This document shows positions 44,001 to 55,251 of a DNA stretch of 64,000 nucleotides, piece by piece. The notes beneath the pieces are model-generated. The model saw only the letters and a program-made list of their open reading frames with translations. It had not been told where the DNA came from and ran no database searches. Where the stretch lies: positions 971,707-1,035,706 of the forward strand of contig QRDG01000140.1 in NCBI GenBank assembly GCA_012064385.1. The letters are read 5' to 3'. Position 1 is the stretch's first letter. Every line of letters starts with the position of its first letter. Made by a program: the position numbers and the translations under genes. The DNA is from Puccinellia tenuiflora. Taxonomy: Eukaryota; Streptophyta; Magnoliopsida; Poales; Poaceae.

Positions 44001-45125
44001 TCGGCGATGGATCAAATTTGTTTTTGTACTTTGGTAGGCTTGGTAGGCTGCCGTTGCCAAGTCCGACCACGACGCTCGCCCGTCGTCATCTTACCTGAAA
44101 ATCAGTCATCGCGTGAATGCTGAACCTGATTGACAATTTTATTTCTGACGCTTGACAAGCCCTTAACGTGCATACTCGCTACTCAATACGTTCTACCGGA
44201 TTAAATGTAAAGAGGTCTGTGATAGGTTCGGAATTGTTGAGTTTGTGTTATTTATGTTTCAGATCATCTAACTAAAAGTTATGATGGTTTTGCTAATTCT
44301 GTTGAATAGGAATTAAGTTAGACCTTATCGAACTCCAAAATCATCGGATTGCATCGTGACTCGTAGAGCCAATGAGTTGCTAGTGGAGTTGCAACTCGGA
44401 CTTTTTACTTGGTAAGTGGTCCATAAGCAAGATTTTTTTGAATTCTATGTGGATGTGAGATTTTTAAGTTGCAACTGAAAAAATGAAGTATCTGATCGCT
44501 AATTCTCAGGTAACAAGAATTATCTTGACGGCGGCGCTCAGTTGAGACCAACACTGTTGGATTTGCATCACCGATTCGTTTACCTATGAGTTACAAGTGA
44601 CTTGCTACTGAGATGTTTTTAGTTGCAAGTAAGGCTACAATTAAGAAAATGCATCTGAATCATTGGATTTAGTTTGTGATTTATGCTAGTTATGATTTGC
44701 ATCATGGGCCGCAACTGAGATTTGATGACGTCACCTCACTTAGAACTAAGTTAATTATCATTAGACTGAGAATTAATCACACCCAAAAAGTGTTCACACA
44801 GTTAAAAAAATCCATGTAGTACAATATCGTGGGATGACATAGCTCGAATAAGAGTTAGGCTAATTCCAACTCGAATGAAAATTAGCACACCCTAAAAGCT
44901 ATAGTAAGCTTGTGCCATAACATAGTGTCCTTTGCCAAGTGTCCAATCATCCCCCTCTATTTCTCTCAGATCTATAATCCATCATGACTTTCGACGTATA
45001 TCACAACTTGTGATTTCAGATGTGTGAGGAGGGGTGTGGAAACTTCGGATCTTTTAGATTTGTATGTTCGGTGTCTTGTGGTGATCGTGGTGCTTTTGCG
45101 GATAAAATTACTCTAGTTTTACTTA
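44001..45125. other. PGG gene upstream and intergenic stretch
   Basis: AT-rich, no gene. A short GTAAGCTTGTGCCAT motif occurs at 43974-43988 and again at 44906-44920. Otherwise nothing recognised. Confidence 0.4.
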
Positions 45126-45219
45126 CTCCCTCCGATTCATTAAAAGTGTCGCTCATTTTATACTAAGTTAGTACAAACTTTTTACTAAGTGGACGACACT
45201 TTTTATGGATCAGAGGGAG
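45126..45219. mobile_element. Stowaway MITE
   Basis: Ends CTCCCTCCGATTC and the inverse GATCAGAGGGAG, inner arms AAAGTGTCGCTCA inverted, TA on both sides (45124-45125 and 45220-45221). Confidence 0.95.
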
Positions 45220-45230
45220 TAGTTCATGTG

Positions 45231-45681
45231 TGTCGTTGCCACACAGGGCAACCCTAGCTACCTCTCTCTCTCAGCTGGAGGTAGACGAAGATGAACACAG
45301 TGGACACACGAAATTTTAGGGCCGGTGCACGAACGCCGCCGTGGGCGCACGAACGCCCGAATCTTTCTTCTCTTTGCAATGTCTACATGGTGCTCAACTC
45401 GGTGCGGTGAGAGTACAGGAGGGGTGGGTTTATATGGCGCTCTAGCTCGCACACGATGCCACGCCCGCGCACCCACGACGTCCATGTCCAGCACGCCCCA
45501 GCTTGCGCACACGACGCGCTCCAACGCGATCAAGCGGCCGTGTTGCCTGCGTTGGTGCGCGGCACTTGTCTCGCTAACAACCTAACCAAACTCACGCACA
45601 CACGCGCCACACACTCGCGCACACACGCGCCACACACGACGCCGGACGCCACCGCGGACAAGGCATGGCTTGCTGCTAACA
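45231..45681 (-). repeat. 3' LTR of the TRIM-like element
   Basis: 451 bp, TGTCGTTGCCACACAGG to TTGCTGCTAACA, uninterrupted. Nearly identical to the right copy once the MITE is removed. Confidence 0.92.
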
Positions 45682-46203
45682 TTCACGCCCCAAGCCATGA
45701 CTTTGCACAGGTCAGGCTCGTCGTCGACATCCGCGCCATGGCCGCTCCTACGGCCTCCTCGACGCTTGACGCTGTACTCTGCCATGATCAGCATGCTCTC
45801 AGCTCGCGCCCATGCCGCGCACCAACGCAGGCAACGCGGCCGCTCGAGCAGCTCAATCTGGTCATCGTCTTCTTCCTCGGCGATCATCGCCGCGCTCCAC
45901 ACGCCCCAGCTCGTGCCCACGTCACGCTCCAACGCGATCAACACGGCCGGCCCTACGTGCCCAGGATGCGGTCTTCATCTTCCTCGGCGACACACGCCGT
46001 GCTCCACACGCCCCAGCTCGCGCACACGATCACGCACTGACGCGATCAACGCGGCCGATCCGGCGTGCCCAGGAGCTCGGTCTTCTCTCCGCCGAGCCAC
46101 GCCGCGCCACCGCAACCTCTGCGGCACCACGCAGGTCCGCCGCGGCCGCCGCGCTCCCCGCACGCACGGCATCACCGTGCTCCGCTCCACGGCCTCGGAC
46201 GAG

Positions 46204-46215
46204 GCTCTGATACCA
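46204..46215 (-). promoter_or_regulatory. tRNA-iMet primer-binding site
   Basis: TGGTATCAGAGC on the minus strand, two bases from the right LTR: the standard plant initiator-Met primer site. Confidence 0.92.
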
Positions 46216-46217
46216 CT

Positions 46218-46863
46218 TGTCGTTGCCACACAGGGCAACCCTAGCTACCTCTCTCTCTCAGCTGGAGGTGGACGAAGATGAACACAGTGGACACACGAAA
46301 TTTTAGGGCCGGCGCACGAACGCCGCCGTGGGCGCACGAACGCCAGGGACGGAACCAGCAGGGGGCTGGCTGGGGCCATGGCTCCCCCCAAGGCTAATTT
46401 TTTTGTGAAATCCCCTAGTTGATTTGCAGATTTATAGCCTAAATTTACTCAAGTTTAACTATATGGACCCCTCCAACTAATTTTACATGTAATTGGCCCC
46501 CCTTATAATCCATTCCTGGTTTCGTCCCTGACGAACGCCCGAATCTTTCTTCTCTTTGCAATGTCTACATGGTGCTCAACTCCGTGCGGTGAGAGTACAG
46601 GAGGGGTGGGTTTATATGGCGCTCTAGCTCGCACACGATGCCACGCCCGCGCACCCACGACGTCCATGTCCAGCACGCCCCAGCTTGCGCACACGACGCG
46701 CTCCAACGCGATCAAGCGGCCGTGTTGCCTGCGTTGGTGCGCGGCACTTGTCTCGCTAACAACCTAACCAAACTCACGCACACACGCGCCACACACTCGC
46801 GCACACACGCGCCACACACGACGCCGGACGCCACCGCGGACAAGGCATGGCTTGCTGCTAACA
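46218..46863 (-). repeat. 5' LTR of the TRIM-like element, interrupted by a hAT MITE
   Basis: Same 451 bp as the left LTR plus a 195-base insertion (187-base MITE and its 8-base duplication). Confidence 0.92.
46344..46530. mobile_element. hAT-type MITE in the TRIM-like LTR
   Basis: Ends CAGGGACGGAACCAG and, inverted, CAGGGACGAAACCAG. The 8-base duplication ACGAACGC (46336-46343 and 46531-46538) matches the hAT rule. The uninterrupted sister LTR gives the empty site. Confidence 0.95.
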
Positions 46864-46868
46864 ATGTG

Positions 46869-47785
46869 TTTAACTCTCGCGAGGCCATTGGTGCGATGTT
46901 CATGGGCGAATACATATGCCGACCGATCCTTTGCTACGCCCCCAGTCATTGCTTGCAACTTGTTCACCTTTTCTACACACAAAAGGTCGAAATTCTGCGG
47001 CCACTCGGTAGTCCGAGATGGAGATGGGAGTAAATCAAACAATGATGCTTGCAAGTTGCACCACTTGATTATTACTGTAGTTATCTCTCGATCGATAGTT
47101 GAATAAAATTTAGTATACACCACTTGATTAGGAAACAAATACACTAATTATTCACTCAGATCGATGGACCAAGTCGCCTTAGGAATATGCATGGATAATT
47201 TGACCACAAATCGGCCGATGAGTGATCGGGTAGTCGGCTCAAAAGAGTGTCACTGCCTACTGACTCACATGCATGCACTTCTATGTACTCTTACTTCAGG
47301 TAGAATTGTTTTTCTATATCTAACTCAGTTGACAAAGCTCTAGGCTGCTGCCAACAGAAAAATTACAGAAAGCAACAGGCCAGTCCCTCTATTCATAATT
47401 TATTGTTTGTTTGGCTCGATTATTTTCAAAAACCTTTCACTGCATCCGTTCTTAATACTAGCGGGTGTTATCTATATATACGTACTTGTGCGATGAACTT
47501 CATTTATGTTTGAATTTCACATATGTAAACAACACTACTGGGAATTTTATGTCACATAATTCTTGGATAAAGAACTCAGCTATGTTTTAACTTCATTGTG
47601 TTTTCCGAAAGGAAAGAAAAAGACGCCGAAATAACCCTAGATAATTAATTTAGTGATATCCCAACAAAGCAGCTCTCTGAAACAGAGTTTAGAGCATGCG
47701 GGTTTTTTTGTTTTCTTCTGGCAAGGGTGGAAGGAGCCACAAGAAGCAACTTTGTGTTGAACACATCAACTCTAGTGGCCAAGTC
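46869..47785. repeat. Non-coding segment holding copy 1 of a dispersed unit
   Basis: No gene. The part from about 47041 to 47260 (CACTTGATTAGGAAAC, AATTATTCACTCAGATCGA, AATCGGCCGATGAGTG) recurs at about 58826-58985 and 60040-60215. Before the copia insertion this segment ran straight into 54232. Confidence 0.75.
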
Positions 47786-48752
47786 TGTTGAATATATAAG
47801 CAATTTAGCATATGATTTAATCTATGAAAATAGGAAATAATTTATGACTGGAATGAATATTAAACTAAGCATGTGATCTACTAATACAGTAGACATAGAG
47901 ATCAAATCTACAGCCATTACTACGAATAGAAACTGTAATAAGATCTGAAACAGAAAGGACAAAAACACGTACATCGCAGCGGGAGTGGAACCGCTGCCAT
48001 CCCCATTGTCGCCCATGTTGTCGATGAAGAGGTTGCCGATGTCGGGGAAGAAGTCGTCGTTGGGGAAGTAATCGCTGCCAGTAGTCGCGCGAGTGCGCTC
48101 CTCAAAAACCTGATCGCCCCTCTCCCGTACAGGATCACGAGAGGCGGGGTTCCGGAGGCCTACTGTCCTGCCTCGCGGTGTACGCCGGAAGACGGGATGG
48201 AGAAGACTTGGAAAACGGCGGCGCAAAGGTTTGGAACTGGAACGACGAGAGACCATGTGTTTTCGCACACAGTCGGCTAGGGTTCGCTCAGCCTGTATAT
48301 ATAGTGTGAGTCGGGTAGGACGTAGGCGCAGCCCCACGTTCGAGTCGGTAACAGCCACACGATCCAAAAGAATCGGAAACGGCTGAGTGATTAACGCGTC
48401 CGTTAATTACTAATTAATTGACTCATTAATTTCCCCGAACAGCAAAAAGATAGCCATCGGCTCGGCTCATTCCCGCAACCCGCGGCGCGTCGTGTCGTGA
48501 CGTGTCGTGACGAGGCGAGGCGGGCGGCGGAGGTGGAGCGCGCGTGTGGCATTCTCTTATTCTCTCTCTTTTCTATGCTTATACAAGTGCTGGTAGAGCT
48601 CACCTTATAAGTTGGTGCAACTCTCATCCAAGTAGCAGTATGGGACTAAACTTTAGTCCACCACTTGCATGCATGAATGGGTCATGAGAATTTCAGAATT
48701 TATTAGGCTATTGGGCCAATGGCCCACTAGTAAATACTAGTAAATTCCAACA
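47786..48752 (-). repeat. 3' LTR of the copia element
   Basis: It matches 53293-54226 with scattered substitutions. It contains about 24 bases (48418-48441 region, CTCATTAATTTCCCCGAAC) missing from the other LTR. Confidence 0.95.
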
Positions 48753-48764
48753 ATCCCCCACAAA
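48753..48764 (-). promoter_or_regulatory. Polypurine tract of the copia element
   Basis: On the minus strand TTGTGGGGGAT abuts the LTR start TGTTGG. Confidence 0.65.
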
Positions 48765-49311
48765 GTCTCATTGGCTCATGTCATCATTTAAGTTCCAAAA
48801 CATAGTTTATATACCGATACTTAGTGGACACTGTTAAGTTGAACTTCCATTTAGAACATTACGCTACGCTAGTTCACAACTTGATAGTGCACTATGCCTT
48901 GAACTATAAGTTTTCTGCGATATTAGATTCACATAACGTCTAGACCGATACTAGGCTGCCGCAAGGCTTCCCCGCGGGTGGAGCTTATACATCATACTAC
49001 AAAGCCTTTCATGAGCTTATTAGAGAGAACCCAACTCTCATAGACTGCGACGTTTAACAGTCAGACTCATATAGGTGTGTTCCTCAAAAGATGCTCTGTA
49101 GGACAACATCTTCGCTTATAGAAGTAAGTCAATCGGAACACATTAAGATAAATATCAACCTGCCATACAGATCAGGAACATGAGAGTATTGCATCTGAGT
49201 GGGATAAATAATATTAAGGAATACTCTACTCCCAGTTGACCAACAACTTGTCTCCCACTTCTACTTCACGGCATCTCCGATCACATAGAGTAGGTTACCA
49301 CTGTGGACAAC

Positions 49312-51510
49312 TCACAAAGTGGGTCTCAACCCCATTTCCTTAGATGCATTATCTATCACATTACGTGATAGACCCTTTGTGAAGGGATCTGCCAAATTTT
49401 TAGATGTTTGGATATAATCCAACGTAATAACTCCGGAGTTCTTTAATTTTCGGACAGATTTCAATCTCCTCTTCACATGTCTTGATGACTTCATATTATC
49501 CTTCGAACTGTTTATCTTAACAATCACAGTTTGATTATCACAGTTCATAAGGATAGCGGGTATTGGTTTTTTAACCACAGGTAAGTCCATCAAGAGCTCA
49601 CGAAGCCACTCTGCTTCAACAGTGGCTGTGTCTAGTGCTGTGAGTTCTGCTTCCATAGTTGACCTGGTTAAAATGGTCTGCTTGCAAGACTTCCAGGAAA
49701 CAGCGCCACCACCAAGTGTAAAAACATAATCACTGGTGGCTTTAATCTCATCAGCATCAGATATCCAATTTGAATCACTATAACCTTCCAGTACCCTTGG
49801 ATAACCGGAATAGTGAATTCCATAGCTTGTAGTGCCTTTTAAATAGCGCATAACCCTCTCAAGCGCATGCCAATGATCATCTCCCGGATTTGAAACAAAC
49901 CGGCTCAATTTGCTCACGGCAAAAGAGATGTCAGGCCTAGTGGCACTCGCCAAATACATAAGCGAGCCAATTATCTGAGAATATCTCAGTTGATCTCGAG
50001 CAATCCATCGATTCTTTCGAAGCAACACACTAGGATCATATGGTGTTGGAGAAGGCTTGCAGTCGCTGTACCCAAAACGACTCAAGACCTTTTCCACATA
50101 ATGAGACTGAAGCAGAGTTATCCCACCATCATCATCTCTCAGTAGCTTAATGTTCAAAATAACATCAGCTACTCCTAGATCCTTCATCTCAAAACAATGA
50201 GATAAGAAATCTTTAACTTCCTTGATTAAATCAAGGTTTGTTCCAAATATCAGTATGTCATCGACATATAGACAAAGAATAACTCTCTCGCCCCCACCAT
50301 GGCAATAGTGCACACACTTGTCACCTTCGTTTACAACAAAGCCAGCATCAGTCAAAGTTCTTTCAAACTTTTCGTGCCATTGCTTAGGAGCTTGCTTAAG
50401 GCCATATAAAGATTTTAGTAACTTGCACACTTTGCCTTCCTGACCGGGTACTACGAAACCATCTGGCTGATCCATGTAAATTTCCTCATCTAACTCTCCA
50501 TTAAGGAAAGCCGTCTTAGCGTCCATTTGATGAACGAGAAGACCATGTGAGGCAGCCAATGAAAGTAGCACTCGAATAGTGGTCAACCTGGCCACAGGTG
50601 AGTAAGTATCAAAGAAGTCTTCACCTTCTTTCTGGGTATAACCCTTGGCCACAAGCCTTGCCTTGTACTTTTCAATTGTACCATCGGGCCTAAGCTTTTT
50701 CTTAAACACCCACTTACATCCTACAGGTTTGCACCCATAAGGACGATCAGTGATTTCCCAAGTACCATTAGCCAAAATGGAATCCATCTCGCAACGGACG
50801 TCTTCCTTCCAGTAGTCAGCATCAAGTGATGCATAAGCTTCTGAAATGGTATTGGGTGTGTCATCCACGAGGTACACAATGAAATCATCACCAAAGGACT
50901 TTGCAGTCCTCTGTCTCTTGCTCCTAACAGGAGCTTCATTGTCATCCTCAACGTGTTCTATCGAAATGGTGGATTCAGGAATTGCAATTAAATCTTGACT
51001 CGATGAAAAAGGTATCTCCTGATTAGATGAGCCAGACATATCCTTCATAGGAAATATGTTCTCAAAGAAAGTCGCATCATTCGACTCCATAATTGTACCA
51101 ACATGCATGTCGGATACCTCAGATTTTATTATCAAAAATCTATAACCAATGCTATGAAAAGCATAACCCAGAAGAACACAATCTATGGTTTTTGGTCCAA
51201 GCTTTCGCTTTTTGGGAATTGGTATATTGACTTTAGCCAAACAACCCCAAGTACGTAGGTAAGAGAGTTTCAATCTTTTCCTTTCCCATTCCTCAAATGG
51301 AGTAATGGTTTTATTCTTTGTGGGAACTCGGTTTAGGACATGACACGCAGTCATTAGCGCCTCCCCCCACCATACCTTGGAAAGACCCGATGTGTCTAAC
51401 ATGGCGTTAACCAAATCAGTTAGAGTTCGGTTCTTTCTTTTGGCCACCCCATTTGATTGAGGTGAATAGGGAGGCGTCCTCTCATGGATTATACCATGTT
51501 CCGCACAAAA
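49312..51510 (-). pseudogene. Copia integrase C-terminal part, reverse transcriptase and RNase H
   Basis: An open frame of 711 codons continues the protease/integrase frame after one missing base in an A-run at 51507-51510. It shows the end of the integrase core (THE NGVAKRKNRTL segment lies at its start), then W-AM--E---I--N-TWE in the form MDSILANGTWEI, GCKWVFKKK, YKARLVAKGYTQ, HQMDAKTAFLNGEL, catalytic YVDDILIFG, then RNase H (YLKGTTSYGI, SDSNW, STMEAELTAL) and the HVKRR/IADPFTKGL-like end. The frame itself is intact, so RT and RNase H sequence are well preserved; only the frameshift prevents a single polyprotein. Confidence 0.92.
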
Positions 51511-52345
51511 GAATCAAATTCGTTGGAAAAATACTCTCCACCACGATCAGACCTAAGCCTCTTAATCTTTCGATCAAGTTGGTTCTCTGCTTCAGCTTTA
51601 TAGATCTTGAAATAATTTAAAGCTTCATCTTTTGATTTCAGAAGATATACATAGCAATAACGAGTGGAGTCATCGATCAGTGTCATGAAATATTTCTTTC
51701 CACCTTTAGTTAACATGCCATTCATCTCACAGAGATCAGAATGTATAAGCTCCAGTGGTGCCAAGTTTCTTGCCTCCGCAGTCTTATGGGACTTGCGAGG
51801 TTGTTTAGCTTGAACACATACTTGACACTTGGAACCTTTGACAGTGGTGAATTTCGGAATTAAACTCATATTGGCTAATCGCGTCATGCAACCAAAGTTA
51901 ATATGACAAAGTCGTGAATGCCAAATATTAGACTCATTATCATGGCAAACATGATTAACAACTTTAGTGCAAATATCTGACAAAGACAGGCGGAACAAGC
52001 CTCCGCACTCATAGCCTTTTCCAACAAATTGTCCATACTTAGAAATTACAACTTTATTGGACTCAAATACCAACTTAAAACCATCTCGACATAGGAGTGA
52101 ACCGCTGACGAGATTCTTATTGATGGAGGGAACATGATGAACGTTCTTCAGGCGCACGATCTTGCCCGAAGTAAACTTCAGATCGACCGTACCAACACCA
52201 CGAACAAAAGCATGTGACCCGTTTCCCATCAGCACGGGGGAAGTCCCTGTGACCTGGTAAGAAGAAAACATGGAGTCATCAGCGCAAACATGTACATTGG
52301 CACCAGTGTCAATCAACCATTCTGGAGAATGACAACTGAAAGAAT
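51489..52345 (-). pseudogene. Copia protease and integrase N-terminal part
   Basis: The frame opens with the protease motif LIDTGANVHVCAD and a GVGTV/LKNVHHVP region. The integrase zinc finger (WHSRLCHIN ... CQVCVQAK) and core residues (HSDLCEMN, IDDSTRYCYVYLLKSKDEA, SDRGGEYFSNEF) follow. Upstream the gag frame fails to join by one base near 52340. Downstream the frame ends at VRNMV because of the A-run deletion at 51507-51510. Confidence 0.9.
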
Positions 52346-53523
52346 AGTAGGAACTATACCATACCCAGATTCTTTCATCACAGTGTCGCCAATGACAACA
52401 TTGGCAGTCTGGCCACCGTTCCCAGCTTCGCGCGCATCATGGCGGTTGGGACAACGAGGAGCCCAGTGGCCTGGATCACCACAAATATGGCATGATCCCT
52501 TCCTCGGCTGCTGCTTATTATTGTTCTTCTTGAAGTTGGTAGGCTGCGACGGCTTGTGCTTTCCATCATACTTGCCTTTGCCCCCAGATTTGTTCTTGTT
52601 GTTTTTGAACTTGCTGGGTTGCTGGTAATTTTTCTTCTGTACCACATGGGCACTAGAACCAGCCTCGGCAACTCGAGCACGTGTGTCCTTTGCTCTAGCC
52701 TTCTCCTCAACATCAAGAGTCCCAATGAGATCCGAAACAGAAAATTCCTGTCTCTTGTGTTTCAGAGAAGTAGCAAAGTTGCTCCATGAAGATGCAAACT
52801 TAGCAATAATGCCACCGGCAACAAACTTGTCCGGCAACACACACTTAAAGTGCTCAAGTTCCTTAGCGACTGACTGAATTTCATGAGCTTGTTGAACAAC
52901 AGTACGCTCTTCAGTCATCTTGTAGTCATAGAATTGCTCCATGACATACAACTCGCTGCCAGCGTCCGAGGCACCAAACTTGGACTCGAGCGCAGCCCAC
53001 ATGTCCTTGCCGTTATCAAACGACATATATGAATCCACAATGGAGTCGTCAAGAACACTGAGAAGGGCACCCTTGAATAGGGTATCAAGCTTATCAAAGG
53101 CCTCCTGCTGTGCTGTGCAGGAGTAAGATCGCCTTCAGGCTTGCCTTTGGTGGCATCAAAACAGTTCATGTTTTGGAACCAGTATACTGCTCTAATGCGC
53201 CACCTTTTATAGGTCACCCCTTTAAAGGGAAACGGCTTCATAGACGCGAGAAAACCAGTTGGAGCAAATTGCCTATTATCAGGTTTTTGTATTGTTGAAT
53301 ATATAAGCAATTTAGCATATGATTTAATCCATGAAAATAGGAAACAGTTCATGGCTGGAATGAATATTAAACTAAGCATGTGATCTACTAATACAGTAGA
53401 CATAGAGATCAAATCTACAGCCATTACTACGAATAGAAACTGTAATAAGATCTGAAACAGAAAGGACAAAAACACGTACATCGCAGCGGGAGTGGAACCG
53501 CTGCCATCCCCGTTGTCGCCCAT
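52313..53523 (-). pseudogene. Copia gag, with a 5-base duplication
   Basis: Gag reads FKGVTYKRWRIRAVYWFQNM, then a copia-type gag helical region (MWAALESKFGASDAGSELY), a basic linker, and the zinc knuckle CHICGDPGHWAPRC (CX2CX4HX4C). At 53108-53122 five bases (CACAG, minus strand) are repeated, shifting the frame between ...DLTPAQ and QEAFDKL.... The upstream frame is open right through the LTR border, with a possible start at 53523 (MGDNGDGSGST) inside the LTR. Confidence 0.82.
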
Positions 53524-54226
53524 GTTGTCGATGAAGAGGTTGCCGATGTTGGGGAAGAAGTCGTCGTTGGGGAAGTAATCGCTGCCAGTAGTCGCGCGAG
53601 TGCGCTCCCCAAAAACCTGATCGCCCCTCTCCCGTACAGGATCACGAGAGGCGGAGTTCCGAAGGCCTACTGTCCCACCTAGCGGTGTACGCCAGAAGAC
53701 GGGATGGAGAAGACTTGGAAAACGGTGGCGCAAAGGTTTGGAACTGGAACGACGAGAGACCATGTGTTTTCGCATGATGACGGCTAGGGTTCGTTTAGCC
53801 AACATATATAGTGTGTGTTGGGTAGGACGTGGGCGCAACCCCACGTTCGAGTCGGTAACAGCCACACGATCCAAAAGAATCGGAAACGGCTGAGTGATTA
53901 ACGCGTCTGTTAATTACTAATTAATGCAAAAAGATAGCCATCGGCTCGGCTCATTCCCGCAACCCGCGGCGCGGCGCGGCGCGACGCGGCGAGGCGGGCG
54001 GCGGAGGAGGAGCGCGCGTGTGGCATTCTCTTATTCTCTCTCTTTTCTATGCTTATACAAGTGCTGGTAGAGCTCACCTTATAAGTTGGTGCAACTCTCA
54101 TCCAAGTAGCAGTATGGGACTAAACTTTAGTCCACCACTTGCATGTATGAATGGGCCATGAGAATTTCAGAATTTATTAGGCTATTGGGTCAATGGCCCA
54201 CTAGTAAATACTAGTAAATTCCAACA
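53293..54226 (-). repeat. 5' LTR of the copia element
   Basis: TGTTGAATATATAAGC to AAATTCCAACA. A TATATATAG-type TATA box (minus strand) lies near 53803-53813. Both LTRs keep the same frame of about 180 codons open on the minus strand. Confidence 0.95.
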
Positions 54227-54231
54227 AAGTC

Positions 54232-55062
54232 TTCGGACAAATTTCATTTTGGATGGCCTGGCCTCCTAATCAGGGTTAAATAATCAACCATAGATTGCAA
54301 GTTGCCTCCCTAGTCCCTACAAAGATGGATCATCTGACACTACATAAGCAGCATAATGACTAGCTAACAACTGGCATCCTTTTATATATATGTACACCCT
54401 CTTCAGGAATGATCGTGAAATAAGACTTGTTGACCATCAGGGCTATGCTGCCTAACAAAACCGCTCTACAGAACAGGTGCAAAACCATAGCTGGTAATCT
54501 ATATGCTAGTGGTTCATTATAATATATAGGGTCTCAGTTGCATAATTATTATGTCCTTGAAACTTCTATATACCCACAAGGGCAGGGAAAGCGTTTAAAT
54601 ACTTAGCTTCGACTAGTGTCTCTGTTCGAGAGGACGTAAGTAAGTAGGCATCTGCCCAGGCGGGCAAATTAACAGGGATAATTTGCTAAGACGACTTTGC
54701 ACCATCTCTAGGGAGGGTTCAAACACCAAGCACCACGGTGAAGAGTGAGGCAACGGCTTACAGAGAAAACATGAACTTAAGGAAACTTGATTCTTTCGAC
54801 ACAATGCTTAAAGTTAAAGAGCCTGGCTTTAAATTAATATAGCCCCAAACGACCATAAAACAAACACGAAGTGCCGAGGAAACAATATACATGGCAGGAA
54901 ACATGAAGGAAAAAAGAAAAAGAAAAACACGCCGACAAAGCCTTCAACTAAACCGATTGATAATGAGAGTGACGAAGAAACATGATTTGAGCTAGAGAAG
55001 GCCATGTGTTGGAGGAATCACACCCTAGTCTATTTCAAAGAAGGATAGATTTTGTCGCATAC
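54232..55062. other. Non-coding continuation of the dispersed unit
   Basis: No gene. The 54260-54340 part (GATTGCAAGTTGCC, GATGGATCATCTGACACTA) and the 54590-54680 part (TTAGCTTCGACTAGTGTC, GGACGTAAGTAAGTAGGCAT) have diverged partners at about 60510-60570 and 60710-60790. Confidence 0.55.
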
Positions 55063-55065
55063 TCA

Positions 55066-55248
55066 GGCCCTGTTTGGTTGGGCTTGTTTATGGCTTTTAG
55101 ATTTTTACTTATAGGGCTTTGCCTTTTGGCTTTTAAGTATACATTGTTTCATAATGGTATAAGCTAAAAGCCAAAATCAAAAACACCTATTTAGGTATTT
55201 TTGTGGCTTATAAACCAAAATCCCATTTAAGCCTAACCAAAGAGGGCC
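55066..55248. mobile_element. Tourist-type MITE
   Basis: Ends GGCCCTGTTTGGTTGGGCTT and, inverted, GGCCCTCTTTGGTTAGGCTT. It is nearly palindromic throughout. TCA flanks both sides (55063-55065, 55249-55251), a three-base duplication close to the usual TWA. Confidence 0.88.
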
Positions 55249-55251
55249 TCA

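Larger units (their letters stand above)
45231..46863 (-). mobile_element. Small non-autonomous LTR retrotransposon (TRIM-like), TSD ATGTG
   Basis: Two 451-bp LTRs (TGTCGTTGCC ... GCTGCTAACA) flank 536 bp. ATGTG is duplicated exactly outside (45226-45230 and 46864-46868). A tRNA-iMet primer-binding site lies on the minus strand beside the right LTR, so the element points leftward. There is no gag or pol. The interior holds three or four diverged repeats of about 110 bases around CACGCCCCAGCTCG, and its long frames are only GC-rich shadows. The right LTR is split by a hAT MITE. Confidence 0.93.
47786..54226 (-). mobile_element. Complete Ty1/copia LTR retrotransposon, TSD AAGTC
   Basis: LTRs of 967 and 934 bp (TGTTGAATATATAAGC ... 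AAATTCCAACA) and a perfect AAGTC duplication (47781-47785 and 54227-54231). Gene order on the minus strand is gag, protease, integrase, RT, RNase H, which defines copia. Three small frameshifts interrupt the polyprotein. The polypurine tract is TTTGTGGGGGAT next to the left LTR. A standard primer-binding site is not obvious at the right LTR. Confidence 0.95.

Noticed and set aside
45456..46281. Several 130-200-codon frames around 45.5-46.3 kb
   Set aside because: They overlap in all phases across LTR and interior of a non-coding TRIM-like element and reflect high GC and repeats.
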